A stretch of 64,000 nt of DNA, from assembly GCA_001972305.1 (NCBI GenBank), contig BDDD01005236.1, forward strand, positions 101,756 through 165,755, written 5' to 3'. This document shows positions 1 through 12,270 of the stretch, in pieces. Each line of letters begins with the position of its first letter. Position 1 is the first letter of the stretch. The position numbers and the translations under genes are program-made. This DNA comes from Cephalotus follicularis (Eukaryota; Streptophyta; Magnoliopsida; Oxalidales; Cephalotaceae). The notes under the pieces were generated by a model. The model ran no database searches. It was not told where the DNA came from and saw only the letters and a program-made list of their open reading frames with translations.

Positions 1-2072
1 ACCACAGTAGTCTATTCCAAGCATAAAAATATAATAAATAAATCATTAAAATCACACATTTTTATGCTTATCACATACTCCAACGTCCACCCACTTGGAC
101 TCATTAATATCAGCCCTGCTCCACTGCCCGTGGTGCAGGAAGAGCCATCCACAGACAATTTCCACAACTCCCTCTCACTCTCGGAGGGGTCCTCCTTCAT
201 ACACTCCGTAGGTGTATTATCTCCAACAAAGTCGGCCAAGACCTATGATTTGATTGTTGGTCTAGCTTCGAACTTCACATCATACTCGCCTAGTTTGACT
301 GACCACTTGATTAGTCTGCCCGAGGTGTCAGGTTTTGCAAGAACTTGTTTGAGTTGTTTGTCAGTCAGAACCTTGATTGTATGGGCTTGAAAATATGGCC
401 TGAATTTTCTGGCCGCGATGACAGAGCATAGGCGAACTTCTCCACCTCTGGGTACCTCCCCTCAACATCATTCAAAGTCTTGCTCACATAGTACACCGTC
501 CTTTGAACTTTCTCCTCCTCCCTTACCAGCACTACACCCACTGCACCTGAGGTGGCTATAAGGTACAGATACAAGTCTTCCCCGTCCTTAGGTTTTGAGA
601 TCAGAGGAGGGGAAGCCAGGTATTCCTTCAACTTGTCAAAGGCTGCTTGGCATTCATCGAACCAGGAAAATCCCTTGGTATCCCTCAACACCTTAAAGAA
701 CGAGAGAAACTTCTCTGCTGACTTCGAAACAAACCTGCTCAGGGCAATTATCTTTCCATTCAGTCTTTGGACATCCCTGATAGTCCGGGGAGGCCTCATA
801 CTCTGAACCACCGAGATCTTCTCTAGGTTAGCCTTTATTCCTCTGCTTGAGACCATGAACCCGAGGAACTTGTCCGAGGTGACCCCAAAAGTGCACTTGG
901 ATGGATTGAATTTCATTTTATATCTTCTCAGTACCTCAAACATTTCCTCCAAGTCTTTGATGTGGGGGCTCCTGACATGGGTCTTGACGAGCATGTCGTC
1001 GATGTAGACCTCCATGTTTCTCCCAATCTAAGGCTCAAAAATGTTGTTGACCAGTCATTGGTAGGTGGCCCCTGTATTCTTCAAACCAAAGGGCATGACC
1101 TTGTAACAATACATCCCCCGGTCCGTGATGAACGTTGTCTTGTTCTCGTTGGGCCCATACATGGGGATTTGATTATACCCTGAGTAGGCATCCAAGAAGC
1201 TCAACATTCTGTAGCCCGAGGTCGCATCCACTAACTGATCTATCTTTGGGAGAGGGAAGTGATCCTTGAGACAAGCTTTGTTGAGGTCTGTGAAGTCAAT
1301 GCACATCCTCCACTTGCCTTTGGCTTTTTTGACTAGGACTGGGTTCGCTAGTAGTCTAAGTAATACACTTCCCTAATGAACCCTGCCTGCATGAGCTTGC
1401 TCACCTCCTTGGCTATTGCTTGCTGTCGCTCAAGGGAAAAGTTCCTCTTCTTGTACTTGGTCGGAGGCCTCATTGGATTCACACTTAGCTTATGAATCAT
1501 TACATTTGGGCTGACCCCAGGGACCTCCTCTGCTGACCAGGCAAACACGTCTCTGTTGTTTTGGAGGAATGTTATTAATTCTCCCTTCTCCACCTCTCCA
1601 AGCTGTGAGCCAACTTGGAAGACCCTCCCAGGGTTGCCCTCTTCTAGGGGCACTTGGATCACGTCCTCAACAGGCTGTGGACGCCCAGGCTCTACGTCCC
1701 CCCTGAGCTCCACATTTGGATTGGGAGTACCTTGTCCTTCCCTTGGTCCATGACGGCAGTCTTGTAGCACTGCCTGGCTACCTGTTGGTCTCCTCTTGCC
1801 TCCCCCACACCAAACCTTGTAGGGAACTTCGTGAGCAAGTGCCTCGTGGACACTATCACCTCCATTAGGTTCAGCCCTGGTCGCCCTATTATTGCATTAT
1901 ATGGGCTTGGTGTATCGACCACCAAGAACGTCATCTGCACATGAGTCTGGCGTGGAGTCGTGCCTGCAACCACTGATAGGTTGATGGATCCCAGAGGATG
2001 GACCATCTCCCCTGCAAAGCCAACCAGTGGGGTCTTCACGGGCTTCAGCTGATCGACCGGTATCCTCAACTG

Positions 2073-2870
2073 TGTTAGATATAGTGACCCGACAAGCCAT
2101 TAGATGGGTTGTCATATCATATCTTACCATGTATGGAACAATCTTATTCTTGTATAAATATATGATGCGTGCTAATTTTGTTATGGCTATATCACTTGTG
2201 TTTTATCACTTAATTGAAGTAGTTTAGTATTTACCTGCTTACACTTGTGATTCCCTGACATAAGGTTGGATGCCTAGCATGGAGACTGTGAGATTGGTTA
2301 CCTTATTCCTTATGTCAAATTTGTTACAAGTCATAGGTTCACTTTGTAGGCATTAGTGAACCGGATAGACTTGCGCGTATGTTGCCTGCTCATGGATTTG
2401 GGGGATGGATTCTCTCACTACCATCTGTGTTGGACACTAGGGAAAATACGGGGTGCGCGCTGGGAGCGTGTACATTGAACAGGACCCGCATATGAGACAC
2501 TGTTCAGAGAGTCACAATTCTCGTGTCAGTAGTGACTCCTATTAGTTGCGGTTGTGTATAAGTGATGAACACTTAGCGAGTTCTTAAACTCGTCTGATCC
2601 TTAGACTTGAGCGACTACTCTATATTGTATGGAGACGGTTATGCTTTGATCTCCACTTTACCCAGTCCTTGCGCAGGGCTGGCAATCGGGTGGTCTTTGG
2701 GTATGATCGAATCTATACGAATATAAGTAAGTGCGCAATAAGGGATTGTCACACCTGAGCGAAGGTGATCGGCCCTATTATGGTCTTGATTAATTGTTTA
2801 AAATTTTTATTCTACACTCTTACACCCTATGTCCATTTTGGCACCGGAGTCGGTATATCCGATTCCATCA
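2073..2870 (+). mobile_element. Solo LTR nested in element 1, target duplication AACTG
   Basis: A 798-bp sequence begins TGTTAGATATAG and ends ATCA. It is flanked by AACTG at 2068-2072 and 2871-2875. It interrupts the protease region of element 1, whose sequence resumes directly afterwards. Its first roughly 260 bp and last roughly 60 bp match the LTR at 61614-63055, which is followed by a primer-binding site; that identifies it as an LTR of the same superfamily. Solo LTRs arise by recombination between the two LTRs of one element. TG...CA ends and a 5-bp duplication fit any LTR superfamily; Copia is my guess. Confidence 0.9.
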
Positions 2871-4944
2871 AACTGGTCAAAGGCATGTTTGTACACGATA
2901 TCGACCGAGCTGCCACTGTTTACAAGGATCCTCTTCATGGTAAAAAGCTCCACCAGAAGAGTTACCACCACTGGATCATCGTGAGGGAGACGTACTCCCT
3001 CATAGTCCGCCTCAGAGAAGGATATAACCTCCTCATCTCCACCACTCCTTAGCCTTTTACTGTGATGAACCTGTTGCACAGCAAGGGACTGCCTCTCATA
3101 GGCTTTTCTAGTATTCTTGTGGTCGCCACCGGACACGACCCCCCAGAGATGATGTGGATGACACCTCTGGGTTGCTGCTGCTGCTCCTCTTATTGTCGAT
3201 GAGCCTCTTCTCTCCTTTGCTCCCTTCTTCCCCGTGGAGCATCTCTGTCCACATACTTGCGCAGGTGCCCCTTCCAAATCAGGTCCTCAATCTGATTCTT
3301 CAACTGCTTGCACTCCTCGGTATCGTGGTCGTGATTACTATGGTATCGACAGTATTTTTCTGTGTCCCTCTTCTCTGTCGGGGACCTCATCTTCTCGGAC
3401 CACTTGATGGGGACCTTATCCTGCTCCACGGCAAGTATTCTGGTGCGTGTGTCCAGGAGGGGGGCAAAGTTGTTGTAGGATTGGATTAGTGCCCCTCCCC
3501 GGGTCAAGTCCTCCCTCCTGGAAAGCTTGTGTCTGAGGTCGTCCTTTGTCAGGTCAGACCTCTCCCTCCTCTTTTCCTTCTTCCTGGGAGCATTTCACGA
3601 ATGTTCCCTTTTCTCCTCCTGATGGCCCGACCAGGGTGTTTTCTGTTTCCTGACCACCATCTCTTCCTCTGCGTTGACATACTTTTCTGCTCTCCTCAGC
3701 AGATCTGCCATATCCACAGCGGGTCTTTTCTGAAGGGAGAAAGTAAAAGAAGAGTTGTTCCTCAGCCCACTATTTAGTGCTGCCATGGCAAAGGATGGAT
3801 CTAGGTCCTTCACTGTGAAAGACTCCCTGTTAAATCTGGTGTGGTAATCCCTCAGTGACTCATCTTTTCTCTGCACCACATTGATCAGGTGGGTGGAGTT
3901 CCTCCTCTGCGTAGTGCTGTTGAGGAATTTGGTGACAAACAGCTCCGTGAGCTAATCAAAACCCTTCACTAACCTCTGAGCCAGGGTCGAGAACCACGAC
4001 TGGGCAGCTCCAGTCAATGTTGCCGGGAATCCTCGGCTAAGTGTGGCGTCTGAGGCTTGGTGCACCAATATGGTTTGAATGTAAGTGCGCACATGTTGGA
4101 TGGGATCCATGGACCCATCATATTTATCAAGGTTGGGGAGCTGGAATCCACTAGGGATATGCTCCTTCATGATCTCGGCTGTGAAGGGGTGGGCGCTAAG
4201 GTTGCGCACCTTTGACAGATACCCCCTTGGCTTCTCGGCTCCTTGGAGCCTTCTCTCCATCTCGGCAAGCCTTATGTTCATCGCTTGCTCCACATCCTCA
4301 ATGTTCCTAGCCCCGCTAGAAACACGTGACCCTCTAGCCAAAGTGGTTGGGCGGTCAATCCTGCTCCCCCGCACCGTTCCAGCTCTGCCCGAAGCGTTGG
4401 AGCGCACTCGTGCCTCCTCTGCGCCCCTGGCCTCCCCTTAGGGATCTACTTCCATAGCATGGTGCTGGGGACGCACTCTTCGGTGGCCATTGTGCTGATC
4501 TCGGGCAGTTGAAGACTCTGCCCTCTGAGATGCATCAATCTCAGGTCTCCTCTCCAGGGGAATATTATCCTCTGATCGCCTTGGGGGAAGTTCGTCACCC
4601 CTCAGAGGGTTTCGCCTGGCACCTCGGGGGTGCCCTATCTCCACCACTGGCCTGCTAGGACCAGATCCTCCTCGGACCACTGGCAGAGCAGGTCCGGCAT
4701 GTTATTGGTTGGCTAAACTAGGAACCAACAAATCGGTGAGGCGCTCCACACCTTGGATCAACTGATTGAACTACTCCCCCGTAACGGGAGCCCGCTCGAC
4801 GGTGGCAGTGACTTGGCTGGTTTGGGCTGGGTCGTTTCCAACAATGTGTTGGCTTCCACCGGCTGTGAAGTGGTTGTTGACGTTCTTCCTTGGAGGCATG
4901 ATTCTATATGGCTTTTCGCTGCGTTTTTCACAGACGGCGCCAAC

Positions 4945-5304
4945 TGTTGATGCAGAAATCCTTCATTCAATAATGCCCCACGTGTAAGGGCTTGATTTGT
5001 TTAGTGAAACATTGGAATCAGTCCGAGAAAGCCGGATTTTGTGGCCTTTTCCTTTTTTCATGTGGTGGCGTGCACGTCTTTGGATTTGGTGACATTTTCC
5101 CTTTTTGGTGTGGTGGCGTGCACGTTTTCAGATTTGGTGGTCTTTTTCCCTTTTTGATATGGTGGTGTGCACGTTTTCGGATTTGGTGGCCTTTTCCCTT
5201 TTTGATGTGGTGGCAGGCCACGTGCCCAGGCCTTGGAATGGCATCTGTCGTCATTTCCTGGAGGCACGTGTCTTTATGCTTAAAAAATAAATTTTTCCAT
5301 ATCA
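4945..5304 (-). repeat. LTR of element 1, with internal 48-bp tandem repeat
   Basis: The LTR is bounded by TGTTGATG at 4945 and CATATCA at 5304; read on minus it starts TGATATGG and ends CATCAACA. A tandem array fills about 5033-5216. The core TGTGGTGGCGTGCACG recurs at 5061, 5109, 5158 and 5206 (periods 48, 49, 48), separated by T-rich spacers. At 360 bp it is much shorter than the LTR of element 2, though the terminal bases agree. Confidence 0.75.
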
Positions 5305-7037
5305 AAAAGAAAAACTATACATGAAGTGATTTTTGGGGTGCATATGAGCCGTTATCCGATATTTCATTATTCTATTATAAAACTTTTTATATGTTTTTTT
5401 ATTTTGAGAAATGACACGTTTTACCTTCAAATTTCACAAAATTTTAAATTTAGCTTTCAAACTCTGATAGATCATCCTTAAAATTTGAATTTATTTTTTC
5501 ATTCAAATTTATTAGTAGGACTTATTGGTGTTTAAAGAGACGTTTTTAAGGTTTCAAGTTTGAATTTGTTCATTAGAAAATTGGGCTATTCTATTTCATT
5601 TTTAGTTACTTATTTTTTTATTATTCTCTCCTTTTTTTTTATTCCCTTCCATCATTCCTTATATATATAGGTTTTATCCCCGGCACCTCAGAATTCACAA
5701 AGGATTTACTTATCCATGTATCGTTCTGTTTGATCTTTTAGGCCCGGGCTCCACCTCGACGACTTTGCCACGATGCCCCTAAAGCCTATATGCAATGTGT
5801 ATAACCGGGAAATTGAGGAATACCCAAGTATTAGTGTTTTTGTAGGCAATGTGAAATGGTTTAGCTTAGACCACGAGGTGCTCGCTGTTTTGGAAAGCGC
5901 AAGACGCATCTTGTTAAAATGATGAATTGATAAAAATTTTAAAAGTTTTTAAGAGTATTAATTAAAATAGTAAAAAAACAAAATACTGTAAAAAAGGTAA
6001 TAAGCGAAATAAACTCTAAGTCAATAAAACCGAACTGACCAAGTAACATGTAAAATCAAATATTATAGTAATATATCAAATAAATTGATGATTGTTCTGC
6101 TTATTATAGAATTTTATTAATATTATGCTTTTTATTTCGCAAAGATATGCACCTCCACATCACGTCTCGACTCAAAGATTCTTTGGTGGTTTAGTAAGTC
6201 CATGGTTTTTTAAAACACTAGGACCTATAATCAAATTTTGAATATGTTGTGATTGACGTTTCTTTCTTTTTTTTCCCGTAAGTATACTCCGTATTTTCCT
6301 TTTAAATATTGCATGTATCTGTTAGTTAAACTAATAAAACTTGAATAAAAATTTAATATAATATTAATTTCAAAATTTAAAGGTTATTTTATCAAAATCA
6401 AAAGTTAAAAATGAAGATAAAACATTAATTGGTTTTTTTTTTTAAAAATTATATGAGTAAAAAAGGCCTATTATTGAATAATCAAGCGAAAATTAGAGTC
6501 ATTTAGATACCAACAGAGTAACGGGGCATGACGGTCACAGATGATGATGGACAATTATGATGCTTCCTCGATAAGTGGAGCTTAACTATTCTTTCAAAAT
6601 CTGAAATGTTTGTTACTTACTCTATTACTAACAAATGGGATTATGCCACGACACTGCCGATTGCTATGCATTAAGGATGGCAATGAAGATTGACAGTCTA
6701 TGACACGACAATTCGGACAAGAAATATACAAGTTTAAGTCAAATTTAAATGAGTTTGAAATAATTTGGATCTAATTCGTTTAACACGATTAATAAACGAA
6801 TTAAATTTGAATTAATTTATACAAATTAAAATTAATACGTTTATTAATTATGTCTATTATCAATATGATTAATTTAATATATTAGTATTTATATTTGTTA
6901 TAAGTCATTAGTAATAAAATATAAAGCATATTTAATTAGAATAATTATGTTTTGACTTTTAATAACATAATTAACAATGATATTTTAACAATTCACTTGT
7001 GATGTTACTTATTTGTAATTAATATCATTACTCATTT
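5305..7037. other. AT-rich upstream region, copy A, first part
   Basis: No gene recognised. The stretch aligns by eye with 35650-36540, for example around 5320-5400 against 35660-35740 and 5960-6140 against 36030-36250. It is the left half of a duplicated upstream region that continues at 16374 and 29561 after elements 2 and 3. From about 6693 a sequence begins that is absent from copy B. Its other edge is near 16793, where it ends in CAGCCCTAG, so it is probably a small hAT-like element (start TTGACAG, end resembling CTGTCAG/CTGACAA) later split by element 2. Confidence 0.6.
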
Positions 7038-7934
7038 TGTTGATACAGGAAACCTTCCCTCAACAGTATCCTACGTGAAGGACTTTTATTTGTAGAGAGA
7101 AACGCTTGTCACTGATGCCTTGAAGAAGCTCTTGATCTCGGACACCTGCACAAGGTAACAACAATGGTGGAAAGTCCAGGAGGTTGTTCTTCCGGGGACA
7201 CTCCGACGCTCAAGTTAGTCAAGTGCAGATGAAGTTATGTGCTTTAGAACGTAAAAATTGCTGACCTTTGTTCAATCTGTTGAACTTGTATTTATAGTGG
7301 AGTTTGGTAACTGATAGAGCGTGTAATTCGGATGTGATCGTTATCCCCTAGGGAAATGCTGAGGATCTCGGTCATTCCCTTGATCTCCGCCTATAATGTC
7401 GCTGTTTCTTTTAGTAGTTTGGTATATCACTACTTCTTCATTTGGATAAGTACGGATCCCATTAAATCTGGTGAAGATGATAGCCTTATCCCGTAGATAA
7501 GACTGAAGTCCTCCGTTATAGGATGATAGAGTAAATTGGTTGTGAAACTGCTGCAGAGGTCATGGTCCTCTTTGGTCCGAGAACCAAACTAACTTGAATA
7601 TGTTCGAGAAGGAGCTTCTCAATTTCTGTGCCGTGGAGGGCGTACCTCATGTTCTATGTCTAGTAGATACTTTGAGTCGAGGGGGTCCTCGGCCCTTACA
7701 CCGTGAATATGGTCTTCTGCCTGTGAGTCCGAGGAGTGTCCTCAGACTTGTGGTCTCAGTGTGTTGTCTTCGAACAATAACAGTCATCGGCTCCTGGTCC
7801 GAGAATGACGTTCTTTGTCATTTGTGTGCTCCTCGGCACGGCTTGCTGATAAGCTTCTAATCCCCCATGGACAGCTGGTCAAGTCTGCTGTGGACATGTG
7901 TCCTTGTTTTTACAAACATATTTTTCCTCCATCA
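7038..7934 (-). repeat. Element 2, 3' LTR (left)
   Basis: Begins TGTTGATACAGG and ends CCTCCATCA on the plus strand. It is 897 bp and nearly identical to 15476-16373. The inner edge is followed by the complement of a polypurine tract, as expected next to a 3' LTR on the minus strand. Confidence 0.92.
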
Positions 7935-8551
7935 TATGCCCCCCTGGTCCTTGTTCTCTGACCTTGGTCAAAGGAGGAGGATCAGAGTTGAGAGCCGTGG
8001 CCCGGGCAATACTCCTCTGCAGTGTATCCCGTTAGCTTTTCCTTGCACAAATGGTCCGAGGCTGAGAGTATTACCTTTGTTGTTCCTCTGCCACACCCCC
8101 TAGTTTTCTTGAGCCAAGGACTAGAGCTTGTCCTTTGGTCTGCCTTCATTGTCATTAAATAGCCTCGAGTTTTGAACTGGCATGATTAGCCTTTAAGTTG
8201 TGTATTGAGTACGCTTCACACGTGGCATGCGCAGAGCAATTCCCGCCTCTGCCTTTTCGTTTCTCGCCCCTGATTTGACCATCTGTCTTCCCACCGTTGG
8301 ATCTTATGCGAGGTGGAGGGCCAGGATCCGAGCATGGGGTCTATAGAAGCTTTTGCTTCTCCCATAACAAAACTTTCGCTTCTTCAACCTTAAGAATTCA
8401 CAGATCTTTGAGAGCTTTCACAAGTTTGCAGTGTCTTCAGTTCTCTTCTTCTTCAACCCCTTTGCATCAAACTCTTTTAGTAAGTTTCTATCAACTTTCT
8501 TTCTTTGTTTTCCCAGATCATCCTCCTCTTTGCTGATTTCTTCTTCTTTTA

Positions 8552-11011
8552 ATGGCTAGTCAAGAACTTTCTGTTGGGTTTTCTTCTTCTACTCCCCTGT
8601 CCGTTGAGCCTTTGGCCATGGTGGTTCCCACTGTTGAGAGGCTCGCTGATGTTGAAGGTAGCCTAGGGGCTGTGGTGGGTGACCCTGTTACACCCACTGC
8701 AGAGGCCAATCCTCTGCCTGAGGGTTGTGCCTTTGGTTTAAGTAAACTTAGTCAAGCCGAGGTCAAAAGGCTTACCAGAAAATATAATTTCCCCCGTGGG
8801 TTGACCTTCAATATCCCTAAGGATCCTCGGGTAGTTACTGAGAGACGAGAAGGCCTCTTTGTGGTCTTCGAAGCTGCTCTTTCCCATGGTCTGAGGGTCC
8901 CTGTCCCCTCATTTGCCATCTCGGTCCTCCTTAGCTTTAGTCTTCATCCTTCTCTTCTTCAACCTCAGTCTTGGGGCTTCATGATAGGTTTCTTAGTTAA
9001 ATGCATAGAGTCCGAGGTGGAAGCCACTGTGAATCTCTTCAAGGAGTTTCATGTCATCTCGGCCACCCCCAAAACAAACGGATATTTTTTCAAGTCCCGT
9101 TCTGGGGTGAAAAAGCTTCTCCTCAACCCCACCCAATCTATAAATAACTGGAGGAGAAAATACTTTTTGATAAAGGACTTCGAAGGGTTTATTCCCTCTC
9201 CTTGGTGCACGTCCTTGGACGTAAAATCTTTAAACACAAAATCTTGTCTGACCTCGGCTGAGAAGCTAGGTCTTAGCAAGCTCCTGGCCCTTGAGCCAGA
9301 GGATGTAAATTCCATCGTAACCGAGGATCGTCTGGTCCAAGCAGGACTAAGTGTGGTCCTCGGACAGCAATCCTCCTCGGACGGGTCCGAGGAGGAAGAA
9401 TCAGAGGGAGAGCAAAGTAGTCCTCTGCCCCCAGTACCGGAACCAACCTGTATAGAACCTTTGTCTTCTCTGTCTCTTCCATTAATACTGTTTTTACTAA
9501 CCCTTGCATTCTCTGATCTCTGACTCTGACTTTCTTGTCTTCTTTCAGCAATGCCTCCTCGCCGAGATCTATCTTCCATCATTAGGTCCACTGATCAGAG
9601 GAGGGCCACTACTGCTACTGGGTTGCAGTCCAAGGCCAAAACTCCCACGACTGAGAAGACGAGGCCGCCGACCAAGACACCTCCTCCTCCTCCTTCTGCT
9701 AGGGTACCGGTGACTGTGACCGAGAAGAGGAAAGAGACCCACAAGAGGCCGGCCGACAACGCCCCCTCCTCTGAACGAGCTTCTCTGACAAAGAGGAGCA
9801 CAAAAAGGTCAAGGTCGTGGATGGCTCTGAGAAGGTACGGGAGGTCGAGGACGTGGCTGCCCTCGGATCCAGCTCCCGAGATCCCATAATTTTTCCTCCA
9901 TCTCTGACAATGGACGTGCTGCTCGATGGGTTTGATGGCATGGAGTGTGACCATTTAAACCTGAACGGTCCGGGGGTTGCCCAGAGACTTAGTAGGCTGG
10001 TCTTCTTGCCCCAGGAGGTGGAGGCAAGGCAGAAGTGGACCAACGAAGATCTGGACACCGTTTGTCTGAGGAGCCACTTGATGGTAAATGATCTCTTCCT
10101 TAGCAATCTTGGTTTTTCTTGCACTTTAGTTCTTTATAATGTCTAACACTTTTTTACTTCTCTGACAGTCTCTGAACAACACCCAGCTGCTTGTGGACAA
10201 CTTCTGTGCAGTTGTGGCCAGGGACCGAGAGCTGAGGTCGAGCATGGCCACCTTAGAAGAAACTGCTCGCTCGGCCCAAGCCCAACTGAACGAGGTTCTG
10301 AAGGCTCAGGAGTCCTTGGCTGAGGAAAAGAAACAAGCAGTTGAGGCCCTGGAGGAGGAGAGGTCTGCGTATAGGAGGCTCGAGGCCAAGCTGAAACTGG
10401 CCGAGGAGAAAAATTATGACCTGGTGGCCAAGCTTGTGCGGCAGCAGAGGAAAGAGGAAGAGCAGTTGAGGAGGGAACAACACCAAGAAGTGGCCGACTT
10501 CAAGAACTCGGAGGAGTTCAAGGAGTTGCTGAGGTCCTCTGTGGAGGAGTTTAAGGGCTCTGAGGGGTTCGATGAAGCAGTCTTCCAAGAATCGTCTGAG
10601 TACTTTCGCCGAGGCTTCTACGCCTGTCAGAACTGGGTCGCTTCTCTGAAGCCTGATTTCCCCTTGGATGAAGTGGTGTATTGTCACTCCGCCGATGCAT
10701 TTGACTTCTACCCCGAGGGGATCGATGAGGTGGAGGATAGGGTTCGTCAGAGGTTGGCTCAAGAGACCTCGGCTGTCCCTGTGGGCGAGACGGCAACTCC
10801 TACTTCTTCAGATGTGGTTGTCCTCGTCACAGATCCTACTGCTGCTTCCTCGGACCTTGTAGTAGACTCCTCTGCTCTTCCTCCTTCTTCAACTCCAGAA
10901 GACATTTTTGCTGGTGTTGGAGATCCTCCTCTGCCTTCTACCGAAGCCTTCTTCCCTCCTGCACCTTCCGAGGATCCTCCTTCAGAGCATGACGATGCTC
11001 CTCAGGCTTAG
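8552..11011 (+). CDS. Antisense additional gene (aORF) of element 2, three coding blocks
   Basis: Coding blocks lie at about 8552-9450, 9550-10083 and 10170-11011, separated by gaps with GT...AG borders and pyrimidine-rich 3' ends that look like introns. The first block carries a domain I recognise from memory as the plant 'putative gypsy type transposon' family (Pfam Transposase_28), with LPKDPR-like and HPSLLQPQSW-like stretches. The last block is a long Glu/Lys/Ala-rich coiled coil followed by a conserved RRGFYxCxNWV segment and an acidic, proline-rich tail. The gene runs opposite to gag-pol between pol and the 3' LTR, the position known for additional ORFs of Tat-lineage elements. A weak TATA-like box lies at 8342-8348. 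Function is unknown; the coiled coil suggests oligomerisation. It is part of the fossil element, not a host gene. Confidence 0.75.
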
Positions 11012-12270
11012 TTTTCATTTTTTGCCCTGTAATAGTTTTCAATCTCCTCCCTTGTAATGCTTTTTCGAATATTAATAAAGGAATGTCCTTTCTCATTCTC
11101 TGATTTCGTATTTGAATTTTTCTGCTAAGTGTTGTGGTTGATCTCTGCCTTCTTGAGCTTGTTAATAATTCCCTTAGGAATTTTGTCTTCATAATAATCT
11201 CTGACTTCTCGCATAAGTGAACACTTAACTTCAAAATAACTTAAGTAACTTAACAAAAGTTTAAGTAAAATAGGTTTTGCCTTCTCGGACTTGATATCCA
11301 ACTGCACCCTTGTATACTTGGACCTTGAGAAAATATATATACTGATAATCCCCTTAGGAATTTCATCCCTGTTATGGCCTCGAATTCCTCGCATAAACAA
11401 GCAACTAACTCCCAAAAAGATTTAAGTAACTTGAAAAAAGCGTAAGTGAAAATGGACCTTGCCTTCTCACAGTTTATCTTCAATTAGTTCCTTAGAACTT
11501 TTAAATTTGCTCGAATCACTAACCTTTGGTGGACGAGGTCACACAAGCTTGATGGTCCCCGTAGGACCTTTTACTCTTGAGAGCGCTTCAGTTTGGCAGT
11601 AACTGAGTCTTCAAAATCCTTATACTCATAATTTGAGTTCTTGGTCTTCTCGGGCAAGTTCTCATGGGTTTGCCGAGGAGAATATCGTCTGACCCAGGAT
11701 GTTCTAGGACAGGTCGGCTGAGCTTTCAGTCTACTTAGAGACACTTGTATTAAAGTGCTCAGTCCGACGAGTTTGATCGTTGCGAGTTCTCATGGATTCG
11801 CCTTTCAAGTCACGATTTTAGGCCTGGTTGAACAAGTTCTCATGGTATTGCCAACCAGTGTTTGCTCCCTTGGGAATCTTGGTGCTTCCTTCGAAGTCTT
11901 TGTTGATAGATATAGGTGCTCCTCGGAAGGAGTCTTTTGCGTGCTCCTCGGAAGGAGGCTTTTGTATGTGCATTCTTGGATGCTCTTGAACGCCTGTTTG
12001 GCTGGTCTGCGTGAGACCTCGGCTTGTGTTGATTTTCTTTCTTGAGGATTAGCCTCCGTAAGGCTTAGGAAGCTTTAGACCTAGATGCTCCCTTAGGGGC
12101 ATGGTCCGAGATGCTTAGCTTAAGATTAAGGGAGTTGATCGGCAGCTGTTCAGAGGTTTGAGGACATGAACATTGGATCTCCGGTCCCTTGCAAACTTGG
12201 AACTATAATGTTGAACACAGATCTTAGACAAATCTTAAAAAATTCAAACTTTATTGAAAATTTCTTACAA
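11012..12270. other. Non-coding spacer of element 2 between antisense gene and pol end
   Basis: No coding potential recognised. It contains diverged repeated modules around a CCCTTAGGAATTT motif (11172, 11351) and two 25-bp hairpin units at 11918-11967. The same spacer in element 3 is at 22253-23878. Confidence 0.5.
11918..11967. repeat. Two-unit 25-bp minisatellite in element 2
   Basis: Two units starting GCTCCTCGGAAGGAG at 11918 and 11943. Each contains the inverted repeat CTCCT-CGGA-AGGAG. Element 3 has five units at the same place. Confidence 0.8.

Larger units (their letters stand above)
1..5304 (-). mobile_element. Element 1: Tat-lineage Ty3/Gypsy fossil, left part outside window
   Basis: The minus strand carries a degraded Gypsy polyprotein. 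Gag lies at about 3200-4900, protease at about 1900-2960 (split by the nested solo LTR), reverse transcriptase at about 780-1340, then the start of RNase H at about 70-240. The protein family is the same as in elements 2 and 3. The 5' LTR is at 4945-5304, and a primer-binding site beginning TGGCGCCGTCTGTG (read on minus) lies at 4929-4942, two bases from the LTR. The first 65 bases no longer match RNase H, so another sequence joins there. Roughly ten breaks plus one insertion: an old, inactive copy. The 3' LTR and target duplication are outside the window. Confidence 0.88.

Noticed and set aside
5018-5324. Histidine/lysine-rich repeated open frames
   Set aside because: Translation of the 48-bp tandem repeat in the element 1 LTR; open in several frames.
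9049-9591. Minus-strand open frames opposite the antisense gene
   Set aside because: Ser/Arg-rich shadows of the real plus-strand blocks.
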